Part shown: one piece after another, positions 47,982-57,420 of the stretch
Layout of the letters: each line of letters opens with the position of its first letter
How positions within the stretch are numbered: the first letter of the stretch is position 1
Source of the DNA: Shewanella sediminis HAW-EB3
GTDB lineage: Bacteria; Pseudomonadota; Gammaproteobacteria; Enterobacterales; Shewanellaceae
Reading direction: 5' to 3'
DNA length: 64,000 nucleotides
NCBI RefSeq assembly: GCF_000018025.1
Contig: NC_009831.1
Span: 1,302,001-1,366,000 of the forward strand
The notes under the pieces: generated by a model
Told to the model about the DNA's origin: nothing
Database searches by the model: none
Seen by the model: the letters and a program-made list of their open reading frames with translations, nothing else
Program-made: the position numbers and the translations under genes

Positions 47982-48012
47982 AAGCGATTGGAAGCCGTTA
48001 TGCCAATCGCTT
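47982..48012 (-). terminator. Terminator of the adenylate cyclase gene
   Basis: AAGCGATTGG and CCAATCGCTT form a perfect 10-bp stem; on the minus strand it is followed by CTGTTT, a weak T-tract. It faces the oxyR terminator between convergent genes. Confidence 0.65.
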
Positions 48013-48022
48013 GCTAAGGGCT

Positions 48023-49096
48023 TTATCCGCGTTTAGGAGAAACACCATAGACTTCAGTCGAATGTTGTTTCCCCTTCAACTTAATCGGGCCTAAGTTGTT
48101 TAGAACATACAGGCTGTTATCTTTCTCAATTCTGGATTCCAGTGCGCCAGAGATAAGCATTCTCTGCCCGAGAGGGTTGCATTGATCTTGTAATCTCGCC
48201 AATGTGTTGAGTACGTCACTGAAGAAACTAATCTCCTGTTTCTGAACTCCGACTACGGCGGCGACGACTTGACCACAATGAGCAGCGGCTTTGAACTTAG
48301 GAACAAAACCATATTGCTCTTCGAAATACTGACGTTGCCAATTGAGTTGCTGACTGAATTCATAGTAGATATTGAAACTTCTATCTTTAAGGATCCCGTC
48401 TTCGAGCGGCCAATGTATTAAGACTGCATCGCCCATATAACGATAAATTTCGGCTTCATTATTAGTTACAGTATCGGCAAGAAGGCTGAAACTATCTTGT
48501 ATTAAACGGCTGAATCGATAGTCGCCTAATGATTCTGCATGGGTCGTTGAGGCAACCATATCCAGATAGAGGAATAACCTCTGTTCGTATCTCGGTTTAT
48601 GGTATTTTCCAAGGCCAATATTGAGTAATACACGAGGTCCTACTAACAGCGCCATCTGTTCGATGAAGGCTAAACCCACTCTAACTACAACTAAGTATAT
48701 AATTAGTGCCTGAAATGACGGACTGTAAAGTATATGAGCCGTTAACATCTGCCTCAAGGTGGCCATGTGATTTTCTATAGCCCACATATTCAGGAATTGG
48801 GTTATATAAGCAAGAGTGGTCGCCCCAAGCAGAAGGAATAGGCCTTTGAAGATAACAGAGAATATATAGGGAAGTCGGTTTATCGCGCTAAAGTCGGCAA
48901 TCAGGTTAGACATCCAATGTAAACTACCGAAGATGAATCCCATATAGATAGCTAGTGTGGCGAGATCTACACTGCCGGTTGCCCATTGTGGAAGTTCGGG
49001 TGCTTGTGCATATCGAAAAAACACAAACGCCGCCATGGCAATTCCCCAAGCGAAAATCGCAAAAATTAGTTTTTTTGCTTGTATACGTGCTTTCAC
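48023..49096 (-). CDS. cyaC: Membrane-bound class III adenylate/guanylate cyclase
   Basis: Protein of 357 aa with a hydrophobic N-terminal half (about five membrane helices, residues 12-165) and a C-terminal class III cyclase domain. Metal-binding Asp residues appear in RLFLYLDMVASTTHAESLG and IYRYMGDAVLIHWP; KFKAAAHCGQV and ISFFSDVLNTLARLQ complete the catalytic core. From memory, the Shewanella oneidensis gene next to oxyR is cyaC, a membrane class III adenylate cyclase needed with Crp for anaerobic respiration. Gene symbol based on this context and layout. Confidence 0.88.
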   Translation of the reverse strand: MKARIQAKKLIFAIFAWGIAMAAFVFFRYAQAPELPQWATGSVDLATLAIYMGFIFGSLHWMSNLIADFSAINRLPYIFSVIFKGLFLLLGATTLAYITQFLNMWAIENHMATLRQMLTAHILYSPSFQALIIYLVVVRVGLAFIEQMALLVGPRVLLNIGLGKYHKPRYEQRLFLYLDMVASTTHAESLGDYRFSRLIQDSFSLLADTVTNNEAEIYRYMGDAVLIHWPLEDGILKDRSFNIYYEFSQQLNWQRQYFEEQYGFVPKFKAAAHCGQVVAAVVGVQKQEISFFSDVLNTLARLQDQCNPLGQRMLISGALESRIEKDNSLYVLNNLGPIKLKGKQHSTEVYGVSPKRG

Positions 49097-49389
49097 TGTA
49101 TCAGGGGTATCCTAATGCTTCGTTCTTTATTCAGGATGCGGTAGTTTATAGAAAATCCCCCTATGATTTCCACTAGTATTTGTGATCTTTGTCAAATGAG
49201 AGTGAGTTATATACATAAACAAGCTTAATTTACAAAATGTGAGCCATGTAGATGGCTAGATGAAGTGATTATTAGTTTTCTATCTACTTAGAGGTAAGTC
49301 AAAAACATATAAATTAGTCTTATTCAGTGAGCAGGGTTGTTATCGCCGAGCATTTTTCAGGTGACACTATCAACTAATATCGAAGGGGG

Positions 49390-50067
49390 TTAACCAAAAA
49401 AACGCGCGAGAATAGCCTGTGTAAACTGGGTTTTCAGATAGAACCCCCTTGGATTGGTCATAGTCGTAGAGCCATCCTTAGCAATACTTTGTGTGACGGA
49501 GCGACTGTTTGCTCCCTTAGGTCTAAGTTGAAGCACTTCTCCATGTCTTGCGGTCAGCTGTTGAACTTGCCCCAGCGAGATAAATTCCATTATCTCTTCC
49601 CAGTCCTGCTTTAAAAGTGCGATCTCATCTGAGTTCGGTGTCCAGAGTATCGGTGTTCCAATTTGCCTGTCAGCCACAGGTATCTGCCTTTCACCTTGTA
49701 CCGGCACCCAAAGAACAGTTTGGAGTTTATGGCACACCACGCTGTTTTCCCAGGTTAAGCCTTGAATGTCGACTAAGGGAGCGACGGTCACGTAGGTCGT
49801 TTCCATTGGCTTTCCCTTACTATCGACAGGGATCGTTTTAAGCTCGATGCCCAGATGCAGGAAGTCCTGTTCAGGCCTTGAGCCGGCAATGGCGCCGAGT
49901 TCATGTTCGATGAGTTGGCCAACCCAACCTTTATCTCTTTTCAAATTGACTGGGGTAGATAAACCGTGTGAGTCGGCGAGTTGACCCAATGTCAGGCCTG
50001 CCATGTTATTGGCTCGCAGCATTAGCTCTTCGATACTATGGGGAGGTTTTGGTGTCGTTTTCATCAA
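49390..50067 (-). CDS. mutH: DNA mismatch repair endonuclease MutH
   Basis: Endonuclease nicking unmethylated GATC strands during mismatch repair, 225 aa, full length. The catalytic core is visible as [23 protein letters not shown], with the Asp and the ExK pair, after [13 protein letters not shown]. Further family segments are [10 protein letters not shown] and [14 protein letters not shown]. MutH implies Dam methylation in this organism, as in enteric bacteria, Vibrio and Shewanella. It is divergent from rppH across a 690-bp AT-rich region. Confidence 0.96.
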   Translation of the reverse strand: MMKTTPKPPHSIEELMLRANNMAGLTLGQLADSHGLSTPVNLKRDKGWVGQLIEHELGAIAGSRPEQDFLHLGIELKTIPVDSKGKPMETTYVTVAPLVDIQGLTWENSVVCHKLQTVLWVPVQGERQIPVADRQIGTPILWTPNSDEIALLKQDWEEIMEFISLGQVQQLTARHGEVLQLRPKGANSRSVTQSIAKDGSTTMTNPRGFYLKTQFTQAILARFFG

Positions 50068-50757
50068 ACCAATTTTACCTGAGATTTTTGAGATATCAAT
50101 TAGTGGTCAAAAAACACGCTCATTCTCCTTTGTTGATAATGGTCACGAAAAGCTTGGTTTAAGTTATTGATAAAAAACATAAACCGTAATTCAAGTTTCA
50201 ATGTTTCAGCGATTTTTGTTCCTTGTATTTTTTTACCCCCTGCTTTTCCACTATAGTTATCCACAGATTTGTTGGATAACTTGCACTTATTCCCGTGCTA
50301 ACTCGAAAATAATGAGATGTCAAACAGAGAATTACGCAATATATTTCTTGATTTACGTAAATTCAGACTTTGCCTGTGAATAACCTGCTGAAATAATTTT
50401 CTGAGTTATCCAAACAATACTTGCTGGTTAAAAAGTGTTCACGTGATTAGTGTTGTTTACCATAACAATTAAGTTGCGAAGTTAAGCTCTTGTTTTTTAG
50501 TGGGAACATTGGTTTTGGTTAGAAGGTATGACTCGATAAAAACTGCTGAATTAATATCATATCAACCACTATAAATAAGTTTCGAACAGAGATATCCACA
50601 GATTTTGTGGATATAATCGATTTTTGGTTTTTAGTTCTGTTGATAAAAGTTGATGTTTTAGTTTTTTATCCAAGGTTCTTGTGTTATTCGGCATTTGCCG
50701 CCGGGCGTGCTTTGTGAAACAATCGTTGGATTAAAATGGTTAATTGACGGAGTCCAT
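50068..50757. other. 690-bp AT-rich mutH-rppH intergenic region with DnaA-box-like sites
   Basis: No gene is visible. Matches to the DnaA box TTATNCACA are TTATCCACA at 50257-50265 (plus) and TTATTCACA at 50375-50383 (minus). One-base or two-base variants occur at 50271-50279 (minus), 50406-50414, 50592-50600, 50606-50614 (minus) and 50666-50674. The pair at 50592-50614 forms ATATCCACA-gattt-TGTGGATAT, a perfect inverted repeat. The region is much longer than the neighbouring intergenic spaces. Confidence 0.6.
50592..50614. repeat. Inverted pair of DnaA-box-like sequences
   Basis: Perfect 9-bp arms ATATCCACA/TGTGGATAT separated by five bases, about 145 bp upstream of rppH. Confidence 0.65.
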
Positions 50758-51276
50758 GTGATTGATAGTGACGGCTTTCGCGCGAATGTGGGCATCATTA
50801 TCTGTAATCGCTTTGGGCAGGTTATGTGGGCTAGAAGATTTGGTCAACATTCCTGGCAATTTCCTCAGGGTGGGGTCGATGAAGGCGAAACACCTGAAGA
50901 GGCGATGTTTAGAGAGTTGTATGAAGAGGTTGGATTAAGGCCTGAACATGTTCAGATATTAACTTCTACCCGCTCTTGGTTACGTTACAGATTACCCAAA
51001 CGTTTAATAAGGCAAGATAGTAAGCCTGTGTGTATTGGGCAGAAGCAAAAATGGTTTTTGTTACAGCTTAAGAGTAATGAGAGTGCGATTGATTTGAATG
51101 CTTGTGGTCATCCTGAGTTTGATGACTGGCGTTGGGTGAGTTATTGGTATCCGGTGCGACAGGTTGTGTCATTTAAAAGAGATGTTTATAGAAAGGTGAT
51201 GAAAGAGTTCGCTCCTACGGCACTCCCATTTCAAACTAGGGAACATCACCATAGCAGGAGAGGCAGACGACGTTAG
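50758..51276 (+). CDS. rppH: RNA 5'-pyrophosphohydrolase (Nudix)
   Basis: Enzyme removing pyrophosphate from 5' ends of mRNA, starting 5'-dependent decay; 172 aa. The Nudix box is [23 protein letters not shown], complete. N-terminal [26 protein letters not shown] and WQFPQGG are typical of RppH. I set the start at GTG 50758 with GGAG six bases upstream; the frame is open for 21 more codons (from TTG 50695), but those residues do not belong to the family. It is followed by ptsP, an order conserved in gammaproteobacteria. Confidence 0.96.
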   Translation: MIDSDGFRANVGIIICNRFGQVMWARRFGQHSWQFPQGGVDEGETPEEAMFRELYEEVGLRPEHVQILTSTRSWLRYRLPKRLIRQDSKPVCIGQKQKWFLLQLKSNESAIDLNACGHPEFDDWRWVSYWYPVRQVVSFKRDVYRKVMKEFAPTALPFQTREHHHSRRGRRR

Positions 51277-51348
51277 TCATCGAATATGAAGTCATAGATC
51301 CGCGAAGTCTATAATGGGTATATATTAATAATATGGAGGTTTAAGTCG

Positions 51349-53583
51349 GTGCTTAAAACACTAAGAGATATTACTCAGGCCGTTGCGGCGGCTCAAGATC
51401 TCCATTCTTCGCTCGAGTTACTCGTTTCTCAAACTAAATCAGCGATGGCGACTCAATGCTGCTCTATCTACCTATTAGAGGGGCAGGAACTCATATTATC
51501 AGCAACTGATGGTTTAGATACTGATGCCGTTGGCCAGGTAAGAATGCCCCTTTCTGAAGGTTTGGTTGGTTTGGTGGCCGAACGCGAAGAACCTATCAAT
51601 CTGGCGGACGCTAACCAACACCCTAGATTTAAAAAATTTGTTGAAGCCGAAGAGGAGAGCTTTAGAGCTTTTCTGGCTGTACCGATAATATATCAAAAAA
51701 ATGTTCTGGGGGTTTTAGTCGTTCAGCAAGCCGATACTCGTCAATTTGATGAAGGTGAAGAGGCTTTTCTGATGACTTTAGCGGCGCAGCTCGCTATGGC
51801 GATAAGGCACCTGAAGATTAAAGCCGAAGTGAAGTGTTCTCCCGACCTTCTTCACTTTACCGGTACATCGGCTGCTAATGGTGTTGCCATCGCGCACGCA
51901 TTGGTACTCGGTGGTCAGATTGCACTGGAGCAACCTCAAAATCGAACTTCTGATGTTGGCCATGAAGAGTCGAGGTTGAATTCGGCGATTGAAGCTTGTA
52001 AAGATACTCTGACTTCATTGTCACAACGTTTCGATCAGGAGCAAGATAACGAAGTCGTTTCCATATTTTCTGCACTGCAACAGCTACTCGATAATGCCAG
52101 TCTTGGTGGCGAATACATTAAAGAGGTTCGTGAAGGCTGGTGTGCCGTATCGGCGGTGAGTCGAGTCTCACTAAGATACATTGAACAGTTTACCCAGATG
52201 CAGGATCTTTATCTAAAGGAGCGTGCGGGCGATATTCGCGATCTGGGATTGCGGGTGCTGAGGCTGCTGATTGAGCCTCAGAGGATGGAGCTAGAGCCCG
52301 ATGTGCCAGTTATTCTTGTTACCAAAGAAGCCGACGCTACGATGCTTGCCGAGTTTCCGAGGCACAAGTTAGTCGGTATTGTCACCGAGCTCGGTGGCGT
52401 CAACTCTCATGCCGCAATTCTGGCCAGGGCACTGGGTGTGCCGGCGATTATCGGCGTCGAAGGGGTGCTTTCTGCCGGTATAGATAAGAAGTTACTCATC
52501 ATTAATGCCAATCGTGGACAACTGCTGGTTTCACCAACACCGCCACTGATTGCCGAATACCGAAACCTGATCTCGGCCGAAAAAGCCCTGCAGAACAAAT
52601 ATGCTCAAGAGTTAGATCTTCCGGCAGAAACTCTGGACGGTAAAAGAATTCACCTGTATCTCAATGCCGGTTTATTAAGTAGTTTGGCATCGGAAATCGC
52701 CAATGGCGCAGATGGCGTCGGTCTATATCGCACCGAAATTCCTTTCATGTTACATCAAAGGTTTCCCAGCGAGTCTGAGCAGGTAAAAGTTTATCAACAG
52801 GTGCTGGAAGCTGCGAATGACAGACCCGTTGTCATGCGCACCTTAGACGTTGGCGGTGACAAGCCCTTGTCATATTTTCCTATTAACGAGGAAAACCCTT
52901 TTCTGGGCTGGCGCGGCATAAGACTCTCCCTAGATCATCCGGAGCTGTTTCTTGTACAGCTCAGGGCGATGATACAGGCTGGAGATGAAAAAGAGCAGCT
53001 GCATATCTTGCTTCCTATGGTCAGCAACCTAGAGGAGATCGATCAGGCTATAGCCTATCTTGAGCAAGCTTATAATGAACTTAAAAGTGATGTTAATAAG
53101 AATATCGTAAGACCCAAACTTGGGATTATGCTGGAAGTACCCGCCCTCCTGTATCAACTTGCCGAGGTGGCAAGACGGGTTGATTTTGTTTCTGTAGGCT
53201 CTAATGACCTGACTCAATACCTGCTGGCGGTGGATAGAAATAACCCTCGAGTGAGCACCCTGTATGATTGCTACCATCCAGGAATATTAAGGGCGCTGAA
53301 ACGCGCACGGTTTGATTGTTGGCAATATAATCTTCCCGTTAGTGTGTGTGGTGAGTTGGCTGGTGAGCCTATCGGTGTGATCTTACTCGTTGCTATGGGA
53401 TACGATCAGCTGAGTATGAATCAGGGGAGTTTAGCCAGGATCAATTATTTGCTTAGAAGGGTGTCTCATTCCGATCTCAGTGAATTGCTTCAGATGGCCC
53501 TGACGCTAACTTCGGGGCAAGAGGTTAGGGAGTTGGTCAGGGAATATTTCGAATCTCGAGAGTTAGGAGCAATTCTTAACTAG
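51349..53583 (+). CDS. ptsP: Phosphoenolpyruvate-protein phosphotransferase PtsP (nitrogen PTS enzyme I)
   Basis: First enzyme of the nitrogen-related PTS, 744 aa. A GAF domain (about 1-155) is followed by an EI-type module. This contains the N-terminal helical part, the phospho-His in TELGGVNSHAAILARALG (about 355), and the PEP-binding barrel with GADGVGLYRTEIPFM, RTLDVGGDKPL, NPFLGWRGIRLSL, FVSVGSNDLTQYLLAVDRN and the Cys in PVSVCGELAG. Start is GTG 51349 with GGAGG ten bases upstream. It phosphorylates NPr to regulate nitrogen and potassium responses. It follows rppH. Confidence 0.97.
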   Translation: MLKTLRDITQAVAAAQDLHSSLELLVSQTKSAMATQCCSIYLLEGQELILSATDGLDTDAVGQVRMPLSEGLVGLVAEREEPINLADANQHPRFKKFVEAEEESFRAFLAVPIIYQKNVLGVLVVQQADTRQFDEGEEAFLMTLAAQLAMAIRHLKIKAEVKCSPDLLHFTGTSAANGVAIAHALVLGGQIALEQPQNRTSDVGHEESRLNSAIEACKDTLTSLSQRFDQEQDNEVVSIFSALQQLLDNASLGGEYIKEVREGWCAVSAVSRVSLRYIEQFTQMQDLYLKERAGDIRDLGLRVLRLLIEPQRMELEPDVPVILVTKEADATMLAEFPRHKLVGIVTELGGVNSHAAILARALGVPAIIGVEGVLSAGIDKKLLIINANRGQLLVSPTPPLIAEYRNLISAEKALQNKYAQELDLPAETLDGKRIHLYLNAGLLSSLASEIANGADGVGLYRTEIPFMLHQRFPSESEQVKVYQQVLEAANDRPVVMRTLDVGGDKPLSYFPINEENPFLGWRGIRLSLDHPELFLVQLRAMIQAGDEKEQLHILLPMVSNLEEIDQAIAYLEQAYNELKSDVNKNIVRPKLGIMLEVPALLYQLAEVARRVDFVSVGSNDLTQYLLAVDRNNPRVSTLYDCYHPGILRALKRARFDCWQYNLPVSVCGELAGEPIGVILLVAMGYDQLSMNQGSLARINYLLRRVSHSDLSELLQMALTLTSGQEVRELVREYFESRELGAILN

Positions 53584-53689
53584 AGCGATGCCTGTCAATT
53601 AAGCTATTAACTCGACGTTAACTTGGTCTTTTGTGGTTTAGTTTTTAGCTTGTCTTTATGTACACCAATGTAGGTTAAAAGGTCTATTC

Positions 53690-54493
53690 GTGGATAATTT
53701 AATTTGGTTTTTTATTAGCTGCCTGGGTTTAGGGGCGTTTGTAGGCTTTATGGCAGGTCTGTTAGGCATAGGTGGGGGGATTATCGCCGTGCCTGTACTT
53801 CTTTACCTGTTGCCGTCGGCTGGATTTGAACTGGGAGTTTTACCCCATGTGGCCATTGCTACATCTCTTTCCGCGATTATTTTAACCTCTTGTTCTTCGG
53901 CTTTTGCGCACCATCGACGTGGCAATATTCCATGGCCCCTGTTTAAACCTATGTTGCCCGGGTTGATTATAGGCGCTTCTTGCTCCGGGTTTATCTCACA
54001 CGCGATTAGCGCCGATACCTTGCAACAGACTTTTGCCATATTCGTGATTTTAATGGCGGTTCAGATGGTGTTTCCGCTACGGGTCGCTGGCGAAGAAAAG
54101 CCGATGCCCGCCGCTTCAACACTGTTTATCGCCTCTGCTGCCATTGCTTCATTTGCCGCCTTGATGGGGATCGGTGGCGGTATACTCTTGGTTCCATTTT
54201 TAAGCTGGTGTGGCCTTCAGATGCGTAATGCTATCGGTTTTTCGGCCGCATCGGGTGTGTTTATCGCTCTGTTTGGTAGTGTTGGGTATGTGTTGGCTGG
54301 ATGGAATGTGACAGATCTACCACCTGGGACATTAGGCTACGTCTATCTGCCGGCGCTTTTGGGGATCATCATCACCTCTGTCACTATGGCGCCAGTTGGT
54401 GTCAGAGCTGCGACTCATTGGCCTACGCCTATCTTGAAAAAGATATTTGCCGTACTGCTTATTTTCACGGGGATCAAGTTAGCCTTAGCTTGA
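53690..54493 (+). CDS. TSUP/TauE-SafE family membrane permease
   Basis: Inner-membrane protein of 267 aa with eight hydrophobic segments. The duplicated family motif appears as GFMAGLLGIGGGIIAVPVLL near the N-terminus and AALMGIGGGILLVPFLSW in the second half. Family members export or import sulfur-containing or small organic anions; the substrate is not readable here. The start is GTG 53690 with AAGG upstream. It follows ptsP. In many gammaproteobacteria lgt comes next before thyA, but here thyA follows directly. Confidence 0.9.
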   Translation: MDNLIWFFISCLGLGAFVGFMAGLLGIGGGIIAVPVLLYLLPSAGFELGVLPHVAIATSLSAIILTSCSSAFAHHRRGNIPWPLFKPMLPGLIIGASCSGFISHAISADTLQQTFAIFVILMAVQMVFPLRVAGEEKPMPAASTLFIASAAIASFAALMGIGGGILLVPFLSWCGLQMRNAIGFSAASGVFIALFGSVGYVLAGWNVTDLPPGTLGYVYLPALLGIIITSVTMAPVGVRAATHWPTPILKKIFAVLLIFTGIKLALA

Positions 54494-54652
54494 TTTCATC
54501 ATGAGGATAGTTCATTTAAGGTGAGAGAATCACCATAGTGATTTCATAACCTGATCCAAGGGGATTAGGTCTTAGAAAGTGGTCGAGATTGAGTTAGAAT
54601 TAGCGGGTTTGTGTCTTATATTTAGAAAAGCGCCGTCAGAGGGTAAGTTGTA

Positions 54653-55504
54653 ATGAAACAGTATTTAGAACTATGTAACAGAATTATTGATGAAGGCACT
54701 TGGATTGAAAATGAGCGAACGGGTAAACGATGCCTGACAGTCATCAATGCTGACCTAACCTATAACGTCGGTAATAATGAATTTCCTCTGATCACAACCC
54801 GAAAAAGTTTTTGGAAGAGTGCGATCGCTGAGATGCTCGGCTATATTCGCGGTTATGATAATGCGGCCGATTTCCGTGCTCTGGGCGCTAAGACCTGGGA
54901 TGCCAACGCTAATGAAAACCAGGTGTGGTTAAATAACCCACATCGTAAAGGCGTCGATGATATGGGGCGGGTTTATGGCGTGCAGGGTAGGGCGTGGAGT
55001 AAACCTGATGGCGGCACCGTCGATCAACTGAAGAAGATTGTCGATAATCTCAAAGCCGGTGTCGACGATCGCGGGGAGATCCTCAGCTTCTATAATCCGG
55101 GCGAGTTCCATATGGGATGCCTGCGTCCCTGTATGCATACCCATAACTTTTCGCTGCTTGGAGATACACTCTATCTCAATAGTTTTCAGCGCTCTTGTGA
55201 TGTTCCGCTCGGATTGAATTTCAATCAGGTTCAGGTATACACCTTGCTTGCTCTGATTGCTCAAATTACCGGAAAGAAGCCCGGGATGGCATATCATAAA
55301 ATCGTTAATGCTCATATTTATGAAGATCAATTAGCACTGATGCGCGATGTTCAGCTCAAGAGAGAGCCTTTCGAGCCCGCTTCCTTGTCGATCAACCCCG
55401 ATATCAAATCGCTGGAAGATCTGGAGACCTGGGTAACGATGGACGACTTTGAAGTGTCGGGTTATCAGCATCATGAAGCGATAAAATATCCGTTTTCTGT
55501 TTAA
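54653..55504 (+). CDS. thyA: Thymidylate synthase
   Basis: Folate-dependent enzyme converting dUMP to dTMP, 283 aa. The active-site Cys is in [17 protein letters not shown] and the dUMP/folate region reads [19 protein letters not shown]-terminal [19 protein letters not shown] and a roughly 20-residue longer central part ([10 protein letters not shown], then [17 protein letters not shown]) distinguish it from the 264-residue E. coli type; I recall the same long form in Vibrio. Confidence 0.97.
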   Translation: MKQYLELCNRIIDEGTWIENERTGKRCLTVINADLTYNVGNNEFPLITTRKSFWKSAIAEMLGYIRGYDNAADFRALGAKTWDANANENQVWLNNPHRKGVDDMGRVYGVQGRAWSKPDGGTVDQLKKIVDNLKAGVDDRGEILSFYNPGEFHMGCLRPCMHTHNFSLLGDTLYLNSFQRSCDVPLGLNFNQVQVYTLLALIAQITGKKPGMAYHKIVNAHIYEDQLALMRDVQLKREPFEPASLSINPDIKSLEDLETWVTMDDFEVSGYQHHEAIKYPFSV

Positions 55505-55814
55505 TAGGCGATAATGACTTTATCGTTTAATTAGCTGAAAAATCAGAGGTAACGAACATCAGATTGTTATAATAATCGATATTCGTTACCTGCTTTATAT
55601 GAATAAAAAACTTTACCAATATTCCTACCGAATCTACACCCTCCTGTTTCTACTGCAAATTTAAAATTGTTCGCAAAATGAACATTGATATCTATTCATT
55701 CACTGGTTACACTTAATACCTCGGGAATACCGATGTTTTAAGCTGTTGCAATCGAATATTCACGTTTATCGTATTACGATACACTCGGATCATTAAGATT
55801 TATTGGAGCAAGTT
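55505..55814. other. 310-bp thyA-nhaA intergenic region
   Basis: Contains the inverted repeat at 55547-55591 soon after thyA. The rest is AT-rich and must hold the nhaA promoter, but no site is identified. Confidence 0.5.
55547..55591 (+). terminator. Inverted repeat after thyA
   Basis: AGGTAACGAACATC and GATATTCGTTACCT pair with one mismatch (14-bp arms, 17-base loop). The following T-tract is poor, so it may be a weak or Rho-assisted terminator. Confidence 0.5.
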
Positions 55815-57014
55815 ATGGAAAGGGCTATTAAGAATTTTTTAAGCCAGGAATCGGCGGGTGGCATTCTGCTTATGATTGCAGTTGCACTCGCAATGATTAT
55901 GGCCAATTCGCCACTATCAGGAATGTATCAAGGCTTCCTGGATACGGAAATGCAGGTACGCGTCGGTAGCTTAGACATCGACAAGACTCTGATACATTGG
56001 ATCAACGATGGCCTGATGGCTCTGTTCTTCATGCTTATTGGCTTAGAGGTTAAGCGTGAGTTACTTGAGGGGGCACTATCGAGTGCGGCTCAAGCATCTT
56101 TACCGACTTTTGCAGCGGTTGGAGGCATGGTATTCCCGGCGGGCATCTATCTGTTATTCAACTATGGTGATCCGGTGACTCAAGCTGGCTGGGCTATTCC
56201 TGCTGCAACAGATATCGCGTTCGCTTTAGGTGTCATGGCCCTCTTGGGGAGCCGCGTACCTGTATCACTTAAGGTCTTCTTGTTAGCCTTGGCAATTATT
56301 GATGATTTAGGTGTTGTGGTGATCATCGCCATGTTCTACAGCACAGATCTTTCTATGTTGAGTCTGATAGTGGCTGGTATTGCTATTTTAGGGCTGGTCG
56401 GACTTAACCGGAAAGGAGTGACGGCCTTAGGCCCCTACGGCGTAGTAGGTCTTATCCTCTGGATAGCGGTATTGAAATCGGGTGTTCACGCTACCTTAGC
56501 GGGTGTGATTATTGCCTTCTGTATTCCATTGAGGGCAAAAGATGGCAGCTCTCCCTCTGAGAGTCTGGAGCATAGCTTGCACCCGTGGAGTACCTTCATC
56601 ATCTTGCCGATATTTGCGTTTGCCAATGCCGGGGTCGATTTGAGCCCGATGAGTTTCGGCGACCTGCTATCACCTGTACCTGTCGGTATCGCCTTAGGCC
56701 TGCTGTTGGGTAAGCCATTAGGCGTGCTTGTATTCAGCTATATTGGTGTCAAGCTAAAAATGGCTGTATTACCTGAGGGGATGGGGTGGAAACATATTGC
56801 ACCGGTTGCCCTGATGTGTGGTATCGGTTTCACCATGTCGATGTTTATCTCTTCGCTGGCATTTGTTGGTGATGCAGAAGCATACGGTGATTTTGCAAGA
56901 TTGGGTATTTTAGTGGGGTCGTTCGCATCGGCGATTATTGGTTACTTCTGGTTGGCTAAGGTATTGCCCGAAGTCGATGTCGCTAAAGAAAGCAAGAAAG
57001 GAGAGATAGCATGA
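55815..57014 (+). CDS. nhaA: Na+/H+ antiporter NhaA
   Basis: Inner-membrane antiporter exporting sodium for protons, 399 aa. The start is ATG 55815 with TGGAG eight bases upstream; the frame is open four codons further to a TTG. The transport core reads [17 protein letters not shown], then [18 protein letters not shown] with the adjacent Asp pair that binds the ion. The C-terminal [17 protein letters not shown] contains the conserved Lys-free helix region typical of the family. The next gene overlaps by four bases and nhaR lies downstream. Confidence 0.97.
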   Translation: MERAIKNFLSQESAGGILLMIAVALAMIMANSPLSGMYQGFLDTEMQVRVGSLDIDKTLIHWINDGLMALFFMLIGLEVKRELLEGALSSAAQASLPTFAAVGGMVFPAGIYLLFNYGDPVTQAGWAIPAATDIAFALGVMALLGSRVPVSLKVFLLALAIIDDLGVVVIIAMFYSTDLSMLSLIVAGIAILGLVGLNRKGVTALGPYGVVGLILWIAVLKSGVHATLAGVIIAFCIPLRAKDGSSPSESLEHSLHPWSTFIILPIFAFANAGVDLSPMSFGDLLSPVPVGIALGLLLGKPLGVLVFSYIGVKLKMAVLPEGMGWKHIAPVALMCGIGFTMSMFISSLAFVGDAEAYGDFARLGILVGSFASAIIGYFWLAKVLPEVDVAKESKKGEIA

Positions 57015-57394
57015 GATTAATACTATTAACACTTACCCTGTGTTTAGGTTTTATTTCCACAGCCCAAGCTGAGCAGTTGAATGCCTGCAATACAGATATT
57101 AAGAGTGATACCTGTCAGCACTATCTCGAAGGTGTAGTCGATGGCGCACTGATGTATAAGCCCAATGCGACAGGGGCACGTATCGAGACCGATAGCTATG
57201 AGTCCAGAGCCCTTAAATATCGAAGTGGTAAGCGTTTCCAGGAAGCTAACCGAACTTACTGCGAAGGCAGGATCCCCGACAGAAATGTCTTAGTCACCGG
57301 GCTTGCAGAGGCGTTCACAGCGGGCAGTATACAGAATGTTGAGATGCTCAATAATGCGATGTATAGCCTGATGGACTGTCAGAGGCTTAAGTAG
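57011..57394 (+). CDS. Small exported protein with Rap1a-like features
   Basis: Protein of 127 aa with a signal peptide (residues 1-20, ending TAQA). The mature part has cysteines in [32 protein letters not shown] and MDCQRL. The pattern of Cys, YLEGVVDG and a later [11 protein letters not shown] resembles Rap1a/Tai-type periplasmic proteins, but the match is by eye and weak. Its ATG overlaps the nhaA stop (ATGA), so it is translationally coupled to the antiporter. Confidence 0.75.
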   Translation: MRLILLTLTLCLGFISTAQAEQLNACNTDIKSDTCQHYLEGVVDGALMYKPNATGARIETDSYESRALKYRSGKRFQEANRTYCEGRIPDRNVLVTGLAEAFTAGSIQNVEMLNNAMYSLMDCQRLK

Positions 57395-57420
57395 CTTAGT
57401 GGCATAAATAGAGTACTTGT

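Noticed and set aside
50257..50674. Chromosomal replication origin
   Set aside because: DnaA-like boxes are present, but none of the usual origin neighbours (mnmG, dnaA, dnaN, rnpA, rpmH) are here, so an oriC call is not supported.
50695..50757. 21-codon N-terminal extension of RppH from TTG 50695
   Set aside because: RppH proteins begin at MIDxDGFRxNVG; GTG 50758 has GGAG upstream and gives the normal length.
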